From the NCBI RefSeq assembly GCF_014635085.1, contig NZ_BMCH01000007.1, forward strand, positions 110,721 through 174,720: a DNA stretch of 64,000 bases, in the 5' to 3' direction. Position numbers and translations under genes: made by a program. Source of the stretch: Asaia siamensis (GTDB lineage: Bacteria; Pseudomonadota; Alphaproteobacteria; Acetobacterales; Acetobacteraceae). Below are positions 35,541 through 44,679 of this stretch, in pieces (position 1 is the first letter of the stretch; every line of letters starts with the position of its first letter). The notes under the pieces are model-generated. The model was not told where the DNA came from, did not search any database, and worked only from the letters and a program-made list of their open reading frames with translations.

Positions 35541-35987
35541 TTAGAGCGCGACACCTTCCAGACGAAGCAGATAGCGTTTGTCATCCAGTCCGCCTTCACC
35601 CGAATAGCCCCCGAGATGGCCTTTGCCGAGCACACGATGGCAAGGGATCAGAATGGGGATGGGGTTATGCGCCATGGCGCCGCCGATAGAGCGGGCGGAG
35701 CCGCCAGCCCTGGCAGCCAGTTCGGCATAGCTGACGGTCTGCCCATAGGGAACGTCGCGCAGGGCCGCCCAGACCGCCTTGCGATAGGTGGTACCCCAGG
35801 GCGTCAGTGGCAGGTCGAAACTTTCAGGCTCACCATCGAAATAGCGTTCCAGCATGGTCTGGGCGCGGGTAAGAAGGGGTGTCTTTTCCTGATCGCGTCC
35901 CCATCCCCAATCAAGGGCGACGATGGCGCCTTCATCCTCGCTGAGGGTGAGGGGACCGAGAGGAGAATGCAAAGAGAGCTGGGGCAT
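35541..35987 (-). CDS. ogt: Methylated-DNA-protein cysteine methyltransferase
   Basis: 148 residues. Suicidal repair of O6-alkylguanine: the acceptor cysteine is in [10 protein letters not shown], preceded by the Asn-hinge [10 protein letters not shown] and followed by [20 protein letters not shown]. The helix-turn-helix [27 protein letters not shown] reads DNA. Length matches the Ogt/MGMT class without the Ada N-terminal domain. It is divergent from mnmE with 13 bases between start codons, so the promoters overlap the coding sequences. Confidence 0.93.
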   Translation of the reverse strand: MPQLSLHSPLGPLTLSEDEGAIVALDWGWGRDQEKTPLLTRAQTMLERYFDGEPESFDLPLTPWGTTYRKAVWAALRDVPYGQTVSYAELAARAGGSARSIGGAMAHNPIPILIPCHRVLGKGHLGGYSGEGGLDDKRYLLRLEGVAL

Positions 35988-36000
35988 AGAAGGAATTCAC

Positions 36001-37305
36001 ATGGTTGACGCGATGGAAAGCCCGGCAGCGCGCAAGGGCGAAGTCATTTTCGCTCTGGCGACAGGGGCCGGACGGGCGGCGATCGCCATCATGCGCGCAA
36101 GTGGTCCCGGCGCTCAAGAGGTGCTGGCCGGGTTGTGTTCAGACCGCCTTCCACTGCCGCGACAGGCGAGCCTGCGAGCGCTGCGTCATGAGGGCGAGCA
36201 TCTGGACGATGCCATGGTGCTGTGGTTGCCGGGCCCGCGTTCCTATACCGGTGAAGACGGGTTCGAACTGCATCTTCATGCCGGGCCCGCGGTGATCGAT
36301 CGTGTTGCCCTGGCCCTGACCGTACTTGGGGCGCGACCGGCCGAGGCGGGGGAGTTCACGCGTCGTGCGGTGCAGGCTGGCAGGCTCGATCTGCTGCAGG
36401 CAGAAGCCATCGGCGATCTGGTTGAGGCCGAAAGCGAAAGCCAGAGGCAGCAGGCGCTGGCCCAGGCCGATGGTGCGCTCAGCCGTCTATACGAAGGCTG
36501 GAGCGAGCGTCTGAAAATCCTTTTGGCGCATCAGGAGGCATTGATCGACTTCCCGGACGAAGATCTTCCGGATTCTGTCGAGCAGATGCTTGCGAACACA
36601 CTTGATGATCTGCGCGCGGCGTTGAGTGCCCATCTGGCAGATAAGCGCGGTGAGATTGTGCGGCGCGGTCTGACCGTCGTGATTGCAGGCGCGCCCAATG
36701 TCGGCAAGTCGAGCCTGCTCAATTATCTGGCTGGCTATGATGCGGCCATCGTGACGCATCGTGCCGGGACGACGCGCGACGTCATTGCCATCGACTGGCT
36801 TTTTCATGGCGTACGCCTGCGCCTCGTCGACACGGCGGGGCTGCGTGAGACCGAAGACGAGATCGAGGCCGAAGGTATCAAGCGGGCGATGTTTCACGTG
36901 GAACATGCAGACCTCGTGCTGCACGTGATGGCGGGTGAAGCCGAAATGCCGTTGCGGCCTGATGCGCTTCTGGTGAGCAACAAGATCGATCTGCAGCCCG
37001 CCATTGCGGGTAGCCTGGGGTTGAGTGTGCAGACAGGCGAAGGGATGCAGGCTTTCGAGGCGGCGCTTGCTGAACGCATCAAGGGGCTGACGGCTGGGGT
37101 AGGTGCCCCCCTGACCCGTGCGCGCCACAGAGCCGGAATTGAGGAGGCACTGCTTTATCTCGACCAGGCGCGCAATGCTTCCTGGCCAGAAGTGAGGGGT
37201 GAGGCGCTACGTCTGGCCATGCGCGCACTCGGGCGCCTGACGGGACAAGTTGATGTCGAGTCCCTGCTGGATGTGATATTTGGACAATTCTGCATTGGTA
37301 AATGA
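36001..37305 (+). CDS. mnmE: tRNA-modification GTPase MnmE
   Basis: 434 residues. With MnmG it installs the aminomethyl-type group at uridine 34 of certain tRNAs. The N-terminal folate-binding domain has [13 protein letters not shown] and [25 protein letters not shown]. The G domain shows G1 GAPNVGKSS (230-238), G2 TTRD, G3 DTAG (277-280) and G4 NKID (327-330), and the chain ends with the catalytic CIGK. ATG at 36001 has AAGGA upstream, preferred over a frame start at 35923. A parS site lies in the coding sequence at residues about 297-302 (MFHVEH). mnmG overlaps or abuts the end. Confidence 0.96.
   Translation: MVDAMESPAARKGEVIFALATGAGRAAIAIMRASGPGAQEVLAGLCSDRLPLPRQASLRALRHEGEHLDDAMVLWLPGPRSYTGEDGFELHLHAGPAVIDRVALALTVLGARPAEAGEFTRRAVQAGRLDLLQAEAIGDLVEAESESQRQQALAQADGALSRLYEGWSERLKILLAHQEALIDFPDEDLPDSVEQMLANTLDDLRAALSAHLADKRGEIVRRGLTVVIAGAPNVGKSSLLNYLAGYDAAIVTHRAGTTRDVIAIDWLFHGVRLRLVDTAGLRETEDEIEAEGIKRAMFHVEHADLVLHVMAGEAEMPLRPDALLVSNKIDLQPAIAGSLGLSVQTGEGMQAFEAALAERIKGLTAGVGAPLTRARHRAGIEEALLYLDQARNASWPEVRGEALRLAMRALGRLTGQVDVESLLDVIFGQFCIGK
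36890..36905. promoter_or_regulatory. parS: Predicted ParB-binding site (parS) inside mnmE
   Basis: The 16 bases TGTTTCACGTGGAACA match the consensus TGTTNCACGTGAAACA exactly when read on the minus strand (TGTTCCACGTGAAACA). It encodes MFHVEH in MnmE, about 2.8 kb before parA. Confidence 0.82.
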
Positions 37306-37312
37306 GGGCTGT

Positions 37313-39169
37313 GTGAACGAGTTTGATGTTGTCGTCATAGGCGGCGGACATGCGGGAAGTGAGGCGGCGGCAGCTTCGGCACGGTTCGGTGCGCGTACGC
37401 TTCTTCTGACCCAGAAACCCGAAATGATCGGTGCCATGTCGTGCAACCCGGCGATTGGCGGCATAGGCAAGGGCCATCTGGTGCGCGAAATCGACGCGCT
37501 TGACGGCCTCATGGGGCGTGCTGCCGACCGGGCAGGTATTCATTTCAAGCTGCTGAACCGTTCCAAGGGGCCTGCCGTGCACGGGCCGCGTGCGCAGGCC
37601 GACCGCTATCTTTATCGCAACGCCATTCAGGCGCTTCTTGCAGAGACGCCCAATCTGACCATCCTCGCTGGTGAGGTGGCTGATCTGGAAATTCACGACG
37701 GTCGTGTCACGGGTGTCGTATGCGAGGACGGGCGGGTTTTCAGATGCGGCGCTGTGGTCGTCACCAGCGGCACGTTTCTGCGCGGGGTCATTCATATCGG
37801 TCATACACAGGAGCAGGCGGGGCGCATCGGTGAGCGCCCGGCAGCTCGTCTGGGTGAGCGGCTGGAGGCAATGGGCCTGCGTATGGGGCGCCTCAAGACC
37901 GGTACACCTGCGCGTATCGCACGAGACTCGATCGACTGGGAATCGCTCGTCGAAGACAAGGGCGATGCGCTGCCGGAGCCTTTCAGCCGCCTGACTGACA
38001 GGATCACGACCGATCAGTTGTCATGCCGCATCACCACCACTACGCCCGAAACGCATCAGATCATTCGCGATAATCTGGCGCTTTCTGCGCTCTACGGCGG
38101 AGCGATTGCAGGAAGGGGGCCTCGCTATTGTCCGTCGATCGAAGACAAGGTCGTGCGCTTTGGCGAGAAGGACGGGCATCAGATCTTTCTCGAGCCTGAG
38201 GGGCTGCCGGGTAATCCGGGCGGCGATCTGGTCTATCCGAACGGGATCTCTACCAGCCTGCCCGCAGATATCCAGGCGCTGATGATCGCTTCCATTCCGG
38301 GGCTGGAAAAGGCGCGTATCGTCACGCCGGGCTACGCTGTGGAATATGATTATGTCGACCCAAGAGAGCTGGCGCCCAGCCTTGCGCTGACAGCCATGAC
38401 AGGGCTCTATCTCGCAGGGCAGATCAACGGCACCACCGGCTATGAAGAGGCTGGTGCGCAGGGGCTTCTGGCCGGGCTGAATGCCGCCCGTTTCGTGGTG
38501 GGGAATGCGCCCCTCATTCTGGGTCGCGATCAGGCCTATCTGGGGGTGATGCTCGATGATCTCACGCTTCAGGGGGTGTCCGAGCCTTATCGCATGTTCA
38601 CATCGCGTGCCGAGTATCGTCTGAGTCTGCGTGCTGACAATGCCGATCTGCGTCTGACAGCACTGGGCAAGGCCATGGGCTGTGTCGGTGCCGAGCGGGC
38701 AGCGAAGCTGGAAGAAGATGAAAGCGCTATTGCTCAGGCGATGGAGCAAGCGCGTCAGGCTCTTCACGCGCCGCAGGATCTGGCAGCGCAGGGCATCACC
38801 GTATCTCAGGACGGAAGGCGCCGTTCGCTGCTCGATGTGCTATGCGGCCAGACTGAAGAGGGGGCGGTCGAGCGTCTGGCGCCGTGGTTTGCGGCGTTGC
38901 CTTTGCGTGTGCGGCGGCATGTCGAGACTGAGGCCCGCTACGGTGGCTACCTGCAACGACAGGAGCGTGAGATCAGGCAGCTCGCCGGCGAGGCGCAGAT
39001 CACTCTGCCAAGCGATCTCGATTATGCCCGCATCGGCGGGCTGAGCAGTGAAATGAAGGAGCGTCTTTCACTGGCAAGACCGGCCAATTTTGCTGCCGCG
39101 CAGCGTGTGCCGGGTGTGACACCTGCTGCCATGATTGCGCTTCTGGCTCATGTGAGGGCTGTGGCATGA
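37313..39169 (+). CDS. mnmG: tRNA uridine 5-carboxymethylaminomethyl modification enzyme MnmG
   Basis: 618 residues. FAD-dependent partner of MnmE. The FAD-binding Rossmann motif [14 protein letters not shown] is at the N-terminus, then [41 protein letters not shown] and [17 protein letters not shown]. The C-terminal helical region ends with [18 protein letters not shown] use GTG at 37313, preceded by GAGG; the frame also allows TTG at 37280 inside mnmE. The stop overlaps rsmG by ATGA. Confidence 0.96.
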   Translation: MNEFDVVVIGGGHAGSEAAAASARFGARTLLLTQKPEMIGAMSCNPAIGGIGKGHLVREIDALDGLMGRAADRAGIHFKLLNRSKGPAVHGPRAQADRYLYRNAIQALLAETPNLTILAGEVADLEIHDGRVTGVVCEDGRVFRCGAVVVTSGTFLRGVIHIGHTQEQAGRIGERPAARLGERLEAMGLRMGRLKTGTPARIARDSIDWESLVEDKGDALPEPFSRLTDRITTDQLSCRITTTTPETHQIIRDNLALSALYGGAIAGRGPRYCPSIEDKVVRFGEKDGHQIFLEPEGLPGNPGGDLVYPNGISTSLPADIQALMIASIPGLEKARIVTPGYAVEYDYVDPRELAPSLALTAMTGLYLAGQINGTTGYEEAGAQGLLAGLNAARFVVGNAPLILGRDQAYLGVMLDDLTLQGVSEPYRMFTSRAEYRLSLRADNADLRLTALGKAMGCVGAERAAKLEEDESAIAQAMEQARQALHAPQDLAAQGITVSQDGRRRSLLDVLCGQTEEGAVERLAPWFAALPLRVRRHVETEARYGGYLQRQEREIRQLAGEAQITLPSDLDYARIGGLSSEMKERLSLARPANFAAAQRVPGVTPAAMIALLAHVRAVA

Positions 39170-39747
39170 ATGGCGTTTCACGTGAAACCAGAGAACGTCT
39201 GGAAGCCTTTGCAGCAATTCTCGAAAAATGGAATGCGCGCATCAATCTGGTGAGCCCGCGTGATATGCCTCATCTGTGGGAGCGTCATATCGAGGATTCT
39301 CTCAGGCTGGTGCCATATATCGAGCACGGTTCCCGCGTGATCGATCTCGGCTCCGGCGGGGGGTTCCCGGCGCTCATGATCGGGATCGCCTGCGACGCCG
39401 AGATGGTCATGGTCGAGTCAGACCAGCGCAAATGTGCCTTCCTGCGCGAGGCGGCGCGAGCCTGCGGTGTGAAAGCCCAGGTCGTGTCCAGGCGCATCGA
39501 GCAGGCAGAGGTTGCGCCTGCACCTTATGTGACGGCACGGGCTCTGGCCTCGCTCTCACAATTGCTGGAATGGAGCGCGCCATTTCTTCTGCCGGAGGGA
39601 AAAGCCCTGTTTTTGAAAGGGAAAAATCTGCCGGACGAGTTGACCGAAGCCGAACGGTGCTGGCACATGCAGCATAGAATTCTGGACAATCGCGCCGCCT
39701 CAGGGGGCGCCATCATCGAGATAAGCGATATCAGACGTGTCGACTAA
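39166..39747 (+). CDS. rsmG: 16S rRNA (guanine527-N7)-methyltransferase RsmG
   Basis: 193 residues. It methylates G527 of 16S rRNA using SAM. The SAM-binding motif [15 protein letters not shown] is in the first half, preceded by [20 protein letters not shown], and [15 protein letters not shown] follows. Overlaps mnmG (ATGA) and parA (11 bases). The second to fifth codons contain a parS palindrome, which forces the N-terminal residues GVSRET. Confidence 0.95.
   Translation: MNGVSRETRERLEAFAAILEKWNARINLVSPRDMPHLWERHIEDSLRLVPYIEHGSRVIDLGSGGGFPALMIGIACDAEMVMVESDQRKCAFLREAARACGVKAQVVSRRIEQAEVAPAPYVTARALASLSQLLEWSAPFLLPEGKALFLKGKNLPDELTEAERCWHMQHRILDNRAASGGAIIEISDIRRVD
39174..39189. promoter_or_regulatory. 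parS: Predicted ParB-binding site (parS) at the start of rsmG
   Basis: The palindrome GTTTCACGTGAAAC at 39175-39188 is a perfect core match to the parS consensus. It lies in the first codons of rsmG, about 560 bases before parA. Confidence 0.85.
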
Positions 39748-40549
39748 CGACACGGGCAAGAAGGCCCGTATCCTCGCCATCACCAACCAGAAAGGTGGTG
39801 TGGGCAAGACCACAACAGCAATCAATCTGGCCGGGGCGCTTGCCAGTACGCAACGCGTGCTGCTGGTCGATCTCGACCCGCAGGGCAATGCCTCGACCGG
39901 GCTGGGGGTTGATTACAATGCCCGCCAGATCGGCAGCTATGCTGCCCTGATGCAGGAGGCGCCGCCTGAAAAGCTGCCCCGCCCGACCGAGACGCCCAAT
40001 CTCGATATCATCGTAGCCAACACCGATCTGGCCGGCGCCGAGATCGAACTGATTGGCGGCGAGCGACGCGAGTTTCGCATCCGTGAGGCGCTGGAAGCCC
40101 TCTCGGGTCGCTATGACGTCATTCTGATCGATTGTCCGCCAAGCCTCGGGCTGTTGACGCTCAACGCCCTTGTGGCGTCCGATGCCGTGCTGATTCCGCT
40201 GCAATGCGAGTTTTTCGCTCTTGAGGGGATCAGCCAGATCGTCCGCACGGTCGACCGAGTGCGCCGGGCGTTCAATGCCGATCTGCATGTGGCCGGTATC
40301 ATTCTCACCATGTACGACCGGCGCAACAACCTGTCAGAACTGGTTGCTGCCGATGCGCGCAATTTCTTCGGTGAGCAGGTGCTTGAGACGCTGATTCCGC
40401 GCAATATCAAGATATCCGAAGCGCAGAGCCATGGATGCTCCGTGCTCGAATATGATCGTCGCAGCAGCGGCGCCGCTGCCTATCTCGCTCTGGCGCAGGA
40501 AATTGCCGGACGTCTGGGTATCACCGACAAGGAAGGGGCTTCGTCATGA
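39737..40549 (+). CDS. parA: Chromosome partitioning ATPase ParA (Soj)
   Basis: 270 residues. A Walker-type ATPase that moves the ParB-parS complex along the nucleoid. The deviant Walker A NQKGGVGKTT (17-26) is followed by LLVDLDPQGNASTG, VILIDCPPSLGLLTLNAL and GIILTMYDRRNNLS. It starts with GTG at 39737, overlapping the rsmG stop, and its end overlaps parB by ATGA. The mnmE-mnmG-rsmG-parA-parB order is the common near-origin arrangement in alphaproteobacteria. Confidence 0.96.
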   Translation: MSTNDTGKKARILAITNQKGGVGKTTTAINLAGALASTQRVLLVDLDPQGNASTGLGVDYNARQIGSYAALMQEAPPEKLPRPTETPNLDIIVANTDLAGAEIELIGGERREFRIREALEALSGRYDVILIDCPPSLGLLTLNALVASDAVLIPLQCEFFALEGISQIVRTVDRVRRAFNADLHVAGIILTMYDRRNNLSELVAADARNFFGEQVLETLIPRNIKISEAQSHGCSVLEYDRRSSGAAAYLALAQEIAGRLGITDKEGASS

Positions 40550-41433
40550 GCAAGAAACCGGCTCCGCGCCTTGGGCGCGGTCTCGCGGCCCTTCTCGGCG
40601 ATCAGGCCATCGACATGCCCAGAGCGCAGTCTCCCAGCCATGAGAGCGCTCCCAATCCCTCCATGCTCGGTGTCGATCTGCTGGCCCCCGGGCCGTTTCA
40701 GCCGCGTGTGGACATGGATGAGGGGCGTCTGAACGAGCTGGCGGATTCGATCCGCAGCCGTGGCGTTCTGCAGCCTATTCTGGTGCGGCCCGACCCCGAC
40801 CAGAAAGGGCGCTACCAGATCATCGCGGGTGAACGCCGCTGGCGTGCGTCGCAGCGCGCCGGGCTGCATGAAGTGCCGGTGCATGTGCGTCTGCTGGATG
40901 ATGCCGATGCCATGGCGGCCGCTCTGGTCGAAAACCTTCAGCGCGCCGATCTGAACGCGATCGAAGAGGCAGAAGGGCTGCAAAGGCTTCTAACCGATTA
41001 TGCGCTGACGCAGGAAGAGCTGGCTGGTGCGGTGGGCAAGTCACGCCCCCATATCGGCAACATCCTGCGCCTGCTGAACCTGCCCGAGGCAGTGCGTCAG
41101 AAGGTACGTGACGGGATGCTGAGCGCTGGGCATGCCCGTGCGCTTCTGGCCCATCCTGACCCCTGTGCAGCAGCCGATATCGTGATCGCTCGTGGGCTCA
41201 ATGTGCGTCAGACAGAGGCTCTTGCCCGTCAGGCCCCGAAGGCCGAACAGGAAGTGATCAAGGCCCCGCGTGATAATGAGCTGGTGCGTCTCGAGCGCGA
41301 CCTGGCCACGAAGCTCGGGCTCAAGGTCAAGATCGAGTTCAATGGCAAGGGCGGATCGCTGCGTCTCGACTATCGCAGCCTCGACCAGTTCGACACGCTG
41401 ATGCGTCTGTTATCGCCGGAGAAAGCTTCCTGA
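40546..41433 (+). CDS. parB: Chromosome partitioning protein ParB (Spo0J)
   Basis: 295 residues. CTPase and parS-binding clamp. The N-terminal ParA-interacting tail reads PRLGRGLAALLGD. The CTP-binding box I region GERRWRASQRAG and box III ENLQRADLNAIEEAEGLQRLL follow, then the helix-turn-helix TQEELAGAVGKSRPHIGNILRLLNLP and a C-terminal dimerisation domain (LKVKIEFNGKGGSLRLDYRSLDQFDTLM). Three parS sites occur in the window. It overlaps parA by four bases, and the tRNA-Lys promoter follows. Confidence 0.96.
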   Translation: MSKKPAPRLGRGLAALLGDQAIDMPRAQSPSHESAPNPSMLGVDLLAPGPFQPRVDMDEGRLNELADSIRSRGVLQPILVRPDPDQKGRYQIIAGERRWRASQRAGLHEVPVHVRLLDDADAMAAALVENLQRADLNAIEEAEGLQRLLTDYALTQEELAGAVGKSRPHIGNILRLLNLPEAVRQKVRDGMLSAGHARALLAHPDPCAAADIVIARGLNVRQTEALARQAPKAEQEVIKAPRDNELVRLERDLATKLGLKVKIEFNGKGGSLRLDYRSLDQFDTLMRLLSPEKAS

Positions 41434-41466
41434 TAGTTACGGATGCGGAATAGTGCATTTTTCCTC

Positions 41467-41495
41467 TTGATGCCTGTTCCGCCCCCTGTTAGAAG
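41467..41495 (+). promoter_or_regulatory. Predicted sigma-70 promoter of tRNA-Lys
   Basis: TTGATG (41467-41472) and TAGAAG (41490-41495) have 17 bases between them. The mature tRNA starts 24 bases downstream. Confidence 0.42.
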
Positions 41496-41518
41496 CCACC
41501 TCACCGGAGCGGGGCTAT

Positions 41519-41594
<76 letters not shown>

Positions 41595-41882
41595 TTGCCC
41601 CGCCGGTACCTCCCTTTACATTATGCACCCAACCAGAAGACCCTGATCTTCTATTCATTATCGTGCTCTGGCCAGTTCGCTTTTGTGCCTGAGGCCCTGA
41701 AGCGGGTTTGCCTGAATTATGTGGGATTATGGCTACGCGCCGCCTCCAGAGGCTGTTCGGCGCCTTGGGAAGCATAGATCTGCCCTGCACGTCTCTCCTG
41801 TTGGAGAAGAAATGCTTCCGGACGTCATGATGCGTGACAGCACAGGGCGCCAGAACAAGCAGAGATTTTCAGAAGGAAACGC

Positions 41883-41957
41883 TGGCTGGGATGGGAGGGA
41901 TCGAACCTCCGAATGGCGGAATCAAAATCCGCTGCCTTACCGCTTGGCTACATCCCA
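41883..41957 (-). tRNA. tRNA-Gln (anticodon TTG)
   Basis: A 75-base minus-strand cloverleaf. The acceptor stem TGGGATG/CATCCCA is followed by discriminator G and an encoded CCA. The D-arm is AGCCAAGCGGTAAGGC, the anticodon loop TTTTGAT (anticodon TTG) and the T-loop TTCGATC. The U1-A72 pair with G73 is a known glutamine identity feature. Confidence 0.96.
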
Positions 41958-42003
41958 TTGCGTGTCAGGGCTTTTAGTCTGCCTCTCGGCAGACGTAAAG
42001 CCA

Positions 42004-42642
42004 TTATGTTTCGAGTTCGAGTGAATGATCGGCGATGCCCGTATTGCGGGTTGCCTCTTCCATCAGGCGGTCGGGCGAGGGCTTGAGCGCGCCGTAGCGC
42101 TCTGCCTTGTCCAGCGCCTGATCGAGCGCTGCCATGGTCTGGGAGAGATCGGGGCTTTCGTCCTTTTCCCAGGCGCGCAGGGCAAAGCCCCAGACACCTA
42201 CCAGCGCATTCAGACGCATCGCCCCGCCAAAGCCGCTGCGGTCGATACCGCCGAGATCGGCCATCCAGCGCATGGTGTCGAGCGTTGCGGCGCCGAGAAT
42301 GACGGCAAGGCCCGGTTCGGTCGGCAGGGCCTGCAGCACGGCGCGAATGCCCTCGCGATATTGCTGGAAGACGTCAAAGCGACGCATGAAGAGGTCAAAA
42401 ATACGCTCGCGTACAGAGCCGCCAAGACCATCGTCCCGGAAAGCCGACTCATCGGCCAGTCGCCCCAGGCGAAGCAGCAATGTGTGACGGAAGGCAAAGC
42501 GGGCACGGACTTCATCGACTGCAAGTCCGGCTCGATGCGCGGCCTCTACCAGCGAGAAACGATGCCAGCCCTTATCAGCGGCGAGGGTGAAACCCGCCTC
42601 CAGAAGTGCGAGATCAAACTCTTCGCGATCGATATCCGTCAT
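42004..42642 (-). CDS. TetR-like regulator
   Basis: 212 residues. The N-terminal part resembles a TetR helix-turn-helix (ALLEAGFTLAADKGWHRFSLVEAAHRAGLAVDEVRARF), but the usual ...xGTLYxHF element is replaced by FAFRHTLLLRLG. The remainder is helical with a conserved-looking DTMRWMADLGGIDRSG and LNALVGVWGFALRAWEKDES. It is related to COQ9/TetR-fold proteins seen in alphaproteobacteria, so a ubiquinone-linked or regulatory role are both possible; ubiK is 1.5 kb away. tRNA-Gln follows on the same strand. Confidence 0.65.
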   Translation of the reverse strand: MTDIDREEFDLALLEAGFTLAADKGWHRFSLVEAAHRAGLAVDEVRARFAFRHTLLLRLGRLADESAFRDDGLGGSVRERIFDLFMRRFDVFQQYREGIRAVLQALPTEPGLAVILGAATLDTMRWMADLGGIDRSGFGGAMRLNALVGVWGFALRAWEKDESPDLSQTMAALDQALDKAERYGALKPSPDRLMEEATRNTGIADHSLELET

Positions 42643-42729
42643 GAACCTGTCCCTGTCTTGAAGCGCCCGATAATAACCTATGGGCGCGTCGTGACAATCG
42701 AATGACAGGTTCAGAGGCGGGTTTTCGTC

Positions 42730-43527
42730 TCAGGAGGCCATCTCTTTCGCCCGTGCCATGGCCTGGTCAACGGCCCTGGTCATGGTCTCGGGCCACGCTT
42801 CCGGTGCCATGAGGACATCAAGTGCCCTGGCAGTGACGCCATTGGGGCTCGTGACGTTCTTGCGCAGGGTCGCGCTCTTCTCGTCCGAGGCAGCAATCAG
42901 CGCGCCTGCCCCTGACACCGTACCGCGCGCGATGAGCCGCGCCGTTTCGGCAGGCAGGCCGACACGCAGGGCCTCCTTTTCCAGCAATTCGGCCAGAAGG
43001 AAGACATAGGCCGGGCCACATCCCGAGATTGGCGTCAGGGCTTCAAGCTGGGCTTCGCTCTCGACCCAGGCAACGTCGCCCACGGCCGAAAGCAGCGCCG
43101 TGCAGAGCGTGCGTCCGTCCTCATCAAGATCCTGACTGACGACGCCTGTCACGCCCTTGCCAATCGCCGCAGGCGTATTGGGCATGGCACGCACGATCTT
43201 CGTGCTGGCGGCGTCACCACAGGCGGCGCGCAGGCTGTCTATGGTGCGTGCAGCCAGCATGGAGATGATGATGGCGCCATCAAGGAACGGACGCAGCGAC
43301 GCGAGCGCCTCTTCCATTCCGGCTGGCTTGACCGCCAGAATGATGATGTCGGGTTTGAAATCGGCAGGAATTTCACTTGCTGTGCGGGCCAGGCGATGAG
43401 GGGCAGGCGGGGCAGCGCAGCTGCGGTCGAGAATGACCGAAGGGGCGACGCCCTGTTCGAGCCAGCCCTGCCAGAGTGCGCCGCCCATCTTGCCGCAGCC
43501 GACGAGAAGTAGAGAAGGCAGGCTCAT
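42730..43527 (-). CDS. proC: Pyrroline-5-carboxylate reductase
   Basis: 265 residues. Last step of proline synthesis, using NADPH. Rossmann motif VGCGKMGGALWQGWL at the N-terminus. The C-terminal signature region includes SGCGPAYVFLLAELL, VSGAGALI, and NVTSPNGVTARALDVL. proA is also in this window (57 kb), so two of the three proline genes are here but not together. The start overlaps the ybjN stop by ATGA, so it is co-translated with ybjN. Confidence 0.95.
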   Translation of the reverse strand: MSLPSLLLVGCGKMGGALWQGWLEQGVAPSVILDRSCAAPPAPHRLARTASEIPADFKPDIIILAVKPAGMEEALASLRPFLDGAIIISMLAARTIDSLRAACGDAASTKIVRAMPNTPAAIGKGVTGVVSQDLDEDGRTLCTALLSAVGDVAWVESEAQLEALTPISGCGPAYVFLLAELLEKEALRVGLPAETARLIARGTVSGAGALIAASDEKSATLRKNVTSPNGVTARALDVLMAPEAWPETMTRAVDQAMARAKEMAS

Positions 43528-44030
43528 GCTTCACCCATACAGTCGAGCATGGCGGCTTCGAGGGCTTCTGCCGGCGTCTTGCCGCTCCAGAGTGTAAACT
43601 GGAAGGCGGGGTAGAACCGCTCGCATTCCGTGATGGCGATATCGATCATGTCTTCCATGCTTTCTGCGGCAAGGCTGGTCGCACCGCGCAACAGAACCGA
43701 GTGCCGGAAAACCGGCGTGCCGGTCTCGAGGTCGAGGCTGAAATGCCCGATCCAGAGACGCTCATTGGCGAGCGCGATGAGTTCGTACAGAGCCTTGCGG
43801 CGATTGGCGGGAGCCCGCAGGTCGAAGGTGCAGGTGAAGTTCATGGCCGCAATTTCGCGGGACCATGAAAAATACAATCCATAGTCGCACCATTTGCCCG
43901 GCGCTTCGGCGGCCATTTCCGATTCGGTACGGCGGTCGAACGCCCAGTCATGGCCGCAGACGATCTGCTCCATGACGTCGAGCGGATTGGTATCCTGATG
44001 CGAGGAGGAGGAGAAGGAAAGAGCAGGCAT
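43524..44030 (-). CDS. YbjN domain protein
   Basis: 168 residues of the YbjN family (PF10722): GKWCDYGLYFSWSREIAAMNFTCTFDLRAP, then LYELIALANERLWIGHFSLDLETGTPVFRHSVLLRG and the C-terminal ECERFYPAFQFTLWSGKTPAEALEAAMLDCMGEA are the typical order. The fold resembles type III secretion chaperones; in E. coli YbjN affects motility and stress responses, but its biochemical role is not settled. It is upstream of and coupled to proC. Confidence 0.85.
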   Translation of the reverse strand: MPALSFSSSSHQDTNPLDVMEQIVCGHDWAFDRRTESEMAAEAPGKWCDYGLYFSWSREIAAMNFTCTFDLRAPANRRKALYELIALANERLWIGHFSLDLETGTPVFRHSVLLRGATSLAAESMEDMIDIAITECERFYPAFQFTLWSGKTPAEALEAAMLDCMGEA

Positions 44031-44188
44031 TCGGGACTCCCTGGGCCGGTGATGCGCGACGCGAGGCGGTGCGCATCATGATGTCTGCAAAGATATGAAA
44101 ACCCGCGGAAATCAGACCGCGAATCGTCATATCAGGTCACGTTACGGATGCCCGGCCCCGGTTGCAAGGACGCAGATATCCGCAGAGT

Positions 44189-44473
44189 TCAAGAGTGCGA
44201 TGAAGGGGCGGTAACGGCTTTTTCCAGATCGGCGAGACGCTCCTCGATACGGGCGAGGCGGTCATTGGCATCTTCCTGGGCCATGCGGGCGCGGGTGGCC
44301 AGCTCACGGGCCACGTCGAGCTCGTCGCGACGCACCAGATCAAGCGAGGAGAGCACTTCGTCGATACGGGCGCGTACGACGGCGTGAAGCTCTTCGCGCA
44401 GCCCAGTCAGGGCCGAGAACGCGCCTCCGGCGGCGCCTGCAAGATCATCGAAAAAACGGGGCCGGTCTGCCAT
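44189..44473 (-). CDS. ubiK: Ubiquinone biosynthesis accessory factor UbiK (BMFP family)
   Basis: 94 residues. An amphipathic N-terminus (FFDDLAGAAGGAFSALTGLREEL) and a C-terminal coiled coil (about 42-88, ...RLARIEERLADLEKAV) fit the membrane-fusogenic BMFP/YqiC family. It is needed for efficient aerobic ubiquinone synthesis in proteobacteria, where it assembles with UbiJ. Divergent from hldD. Single gene. Confidence 0.85.
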   Translation of the reverse strand: MADRPRFFDDLAGAAGGAFSALTGLREELHAVVRARIDEVLSSLDLVRRDELDVARELATRARMAQEDANDRLARIEERLADLEKAVTAPSSHS

Positions 44474-44679
44474 GGCGGTTTCCTTGCTGTCCTGGCGTCC
44501 GGTCTGGCGACCGGGCGATTATGAGGCCCCCGTGCGTTCAGTCGGGGCCAAGCTGTGCCCAGACTGACTCTCACCTCTGCCAAGAGCAACGCAGGAGGCC
44601 CCGTCAGGGATGCCCGTGCCGCGTTTTTCTCCGGCTGGTGTGGCTTGGAGGTTGCGTTGCGGCGTCTTATACAGGTTCC

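Noticed and set aside
36890..36905. Considering the CACGTG core in mnmE as a chance E-box-like palindrome
   Set aside because: It matches the full 16-base parS consensus on the minus strand and lies near parAB, so I kept it as parS.
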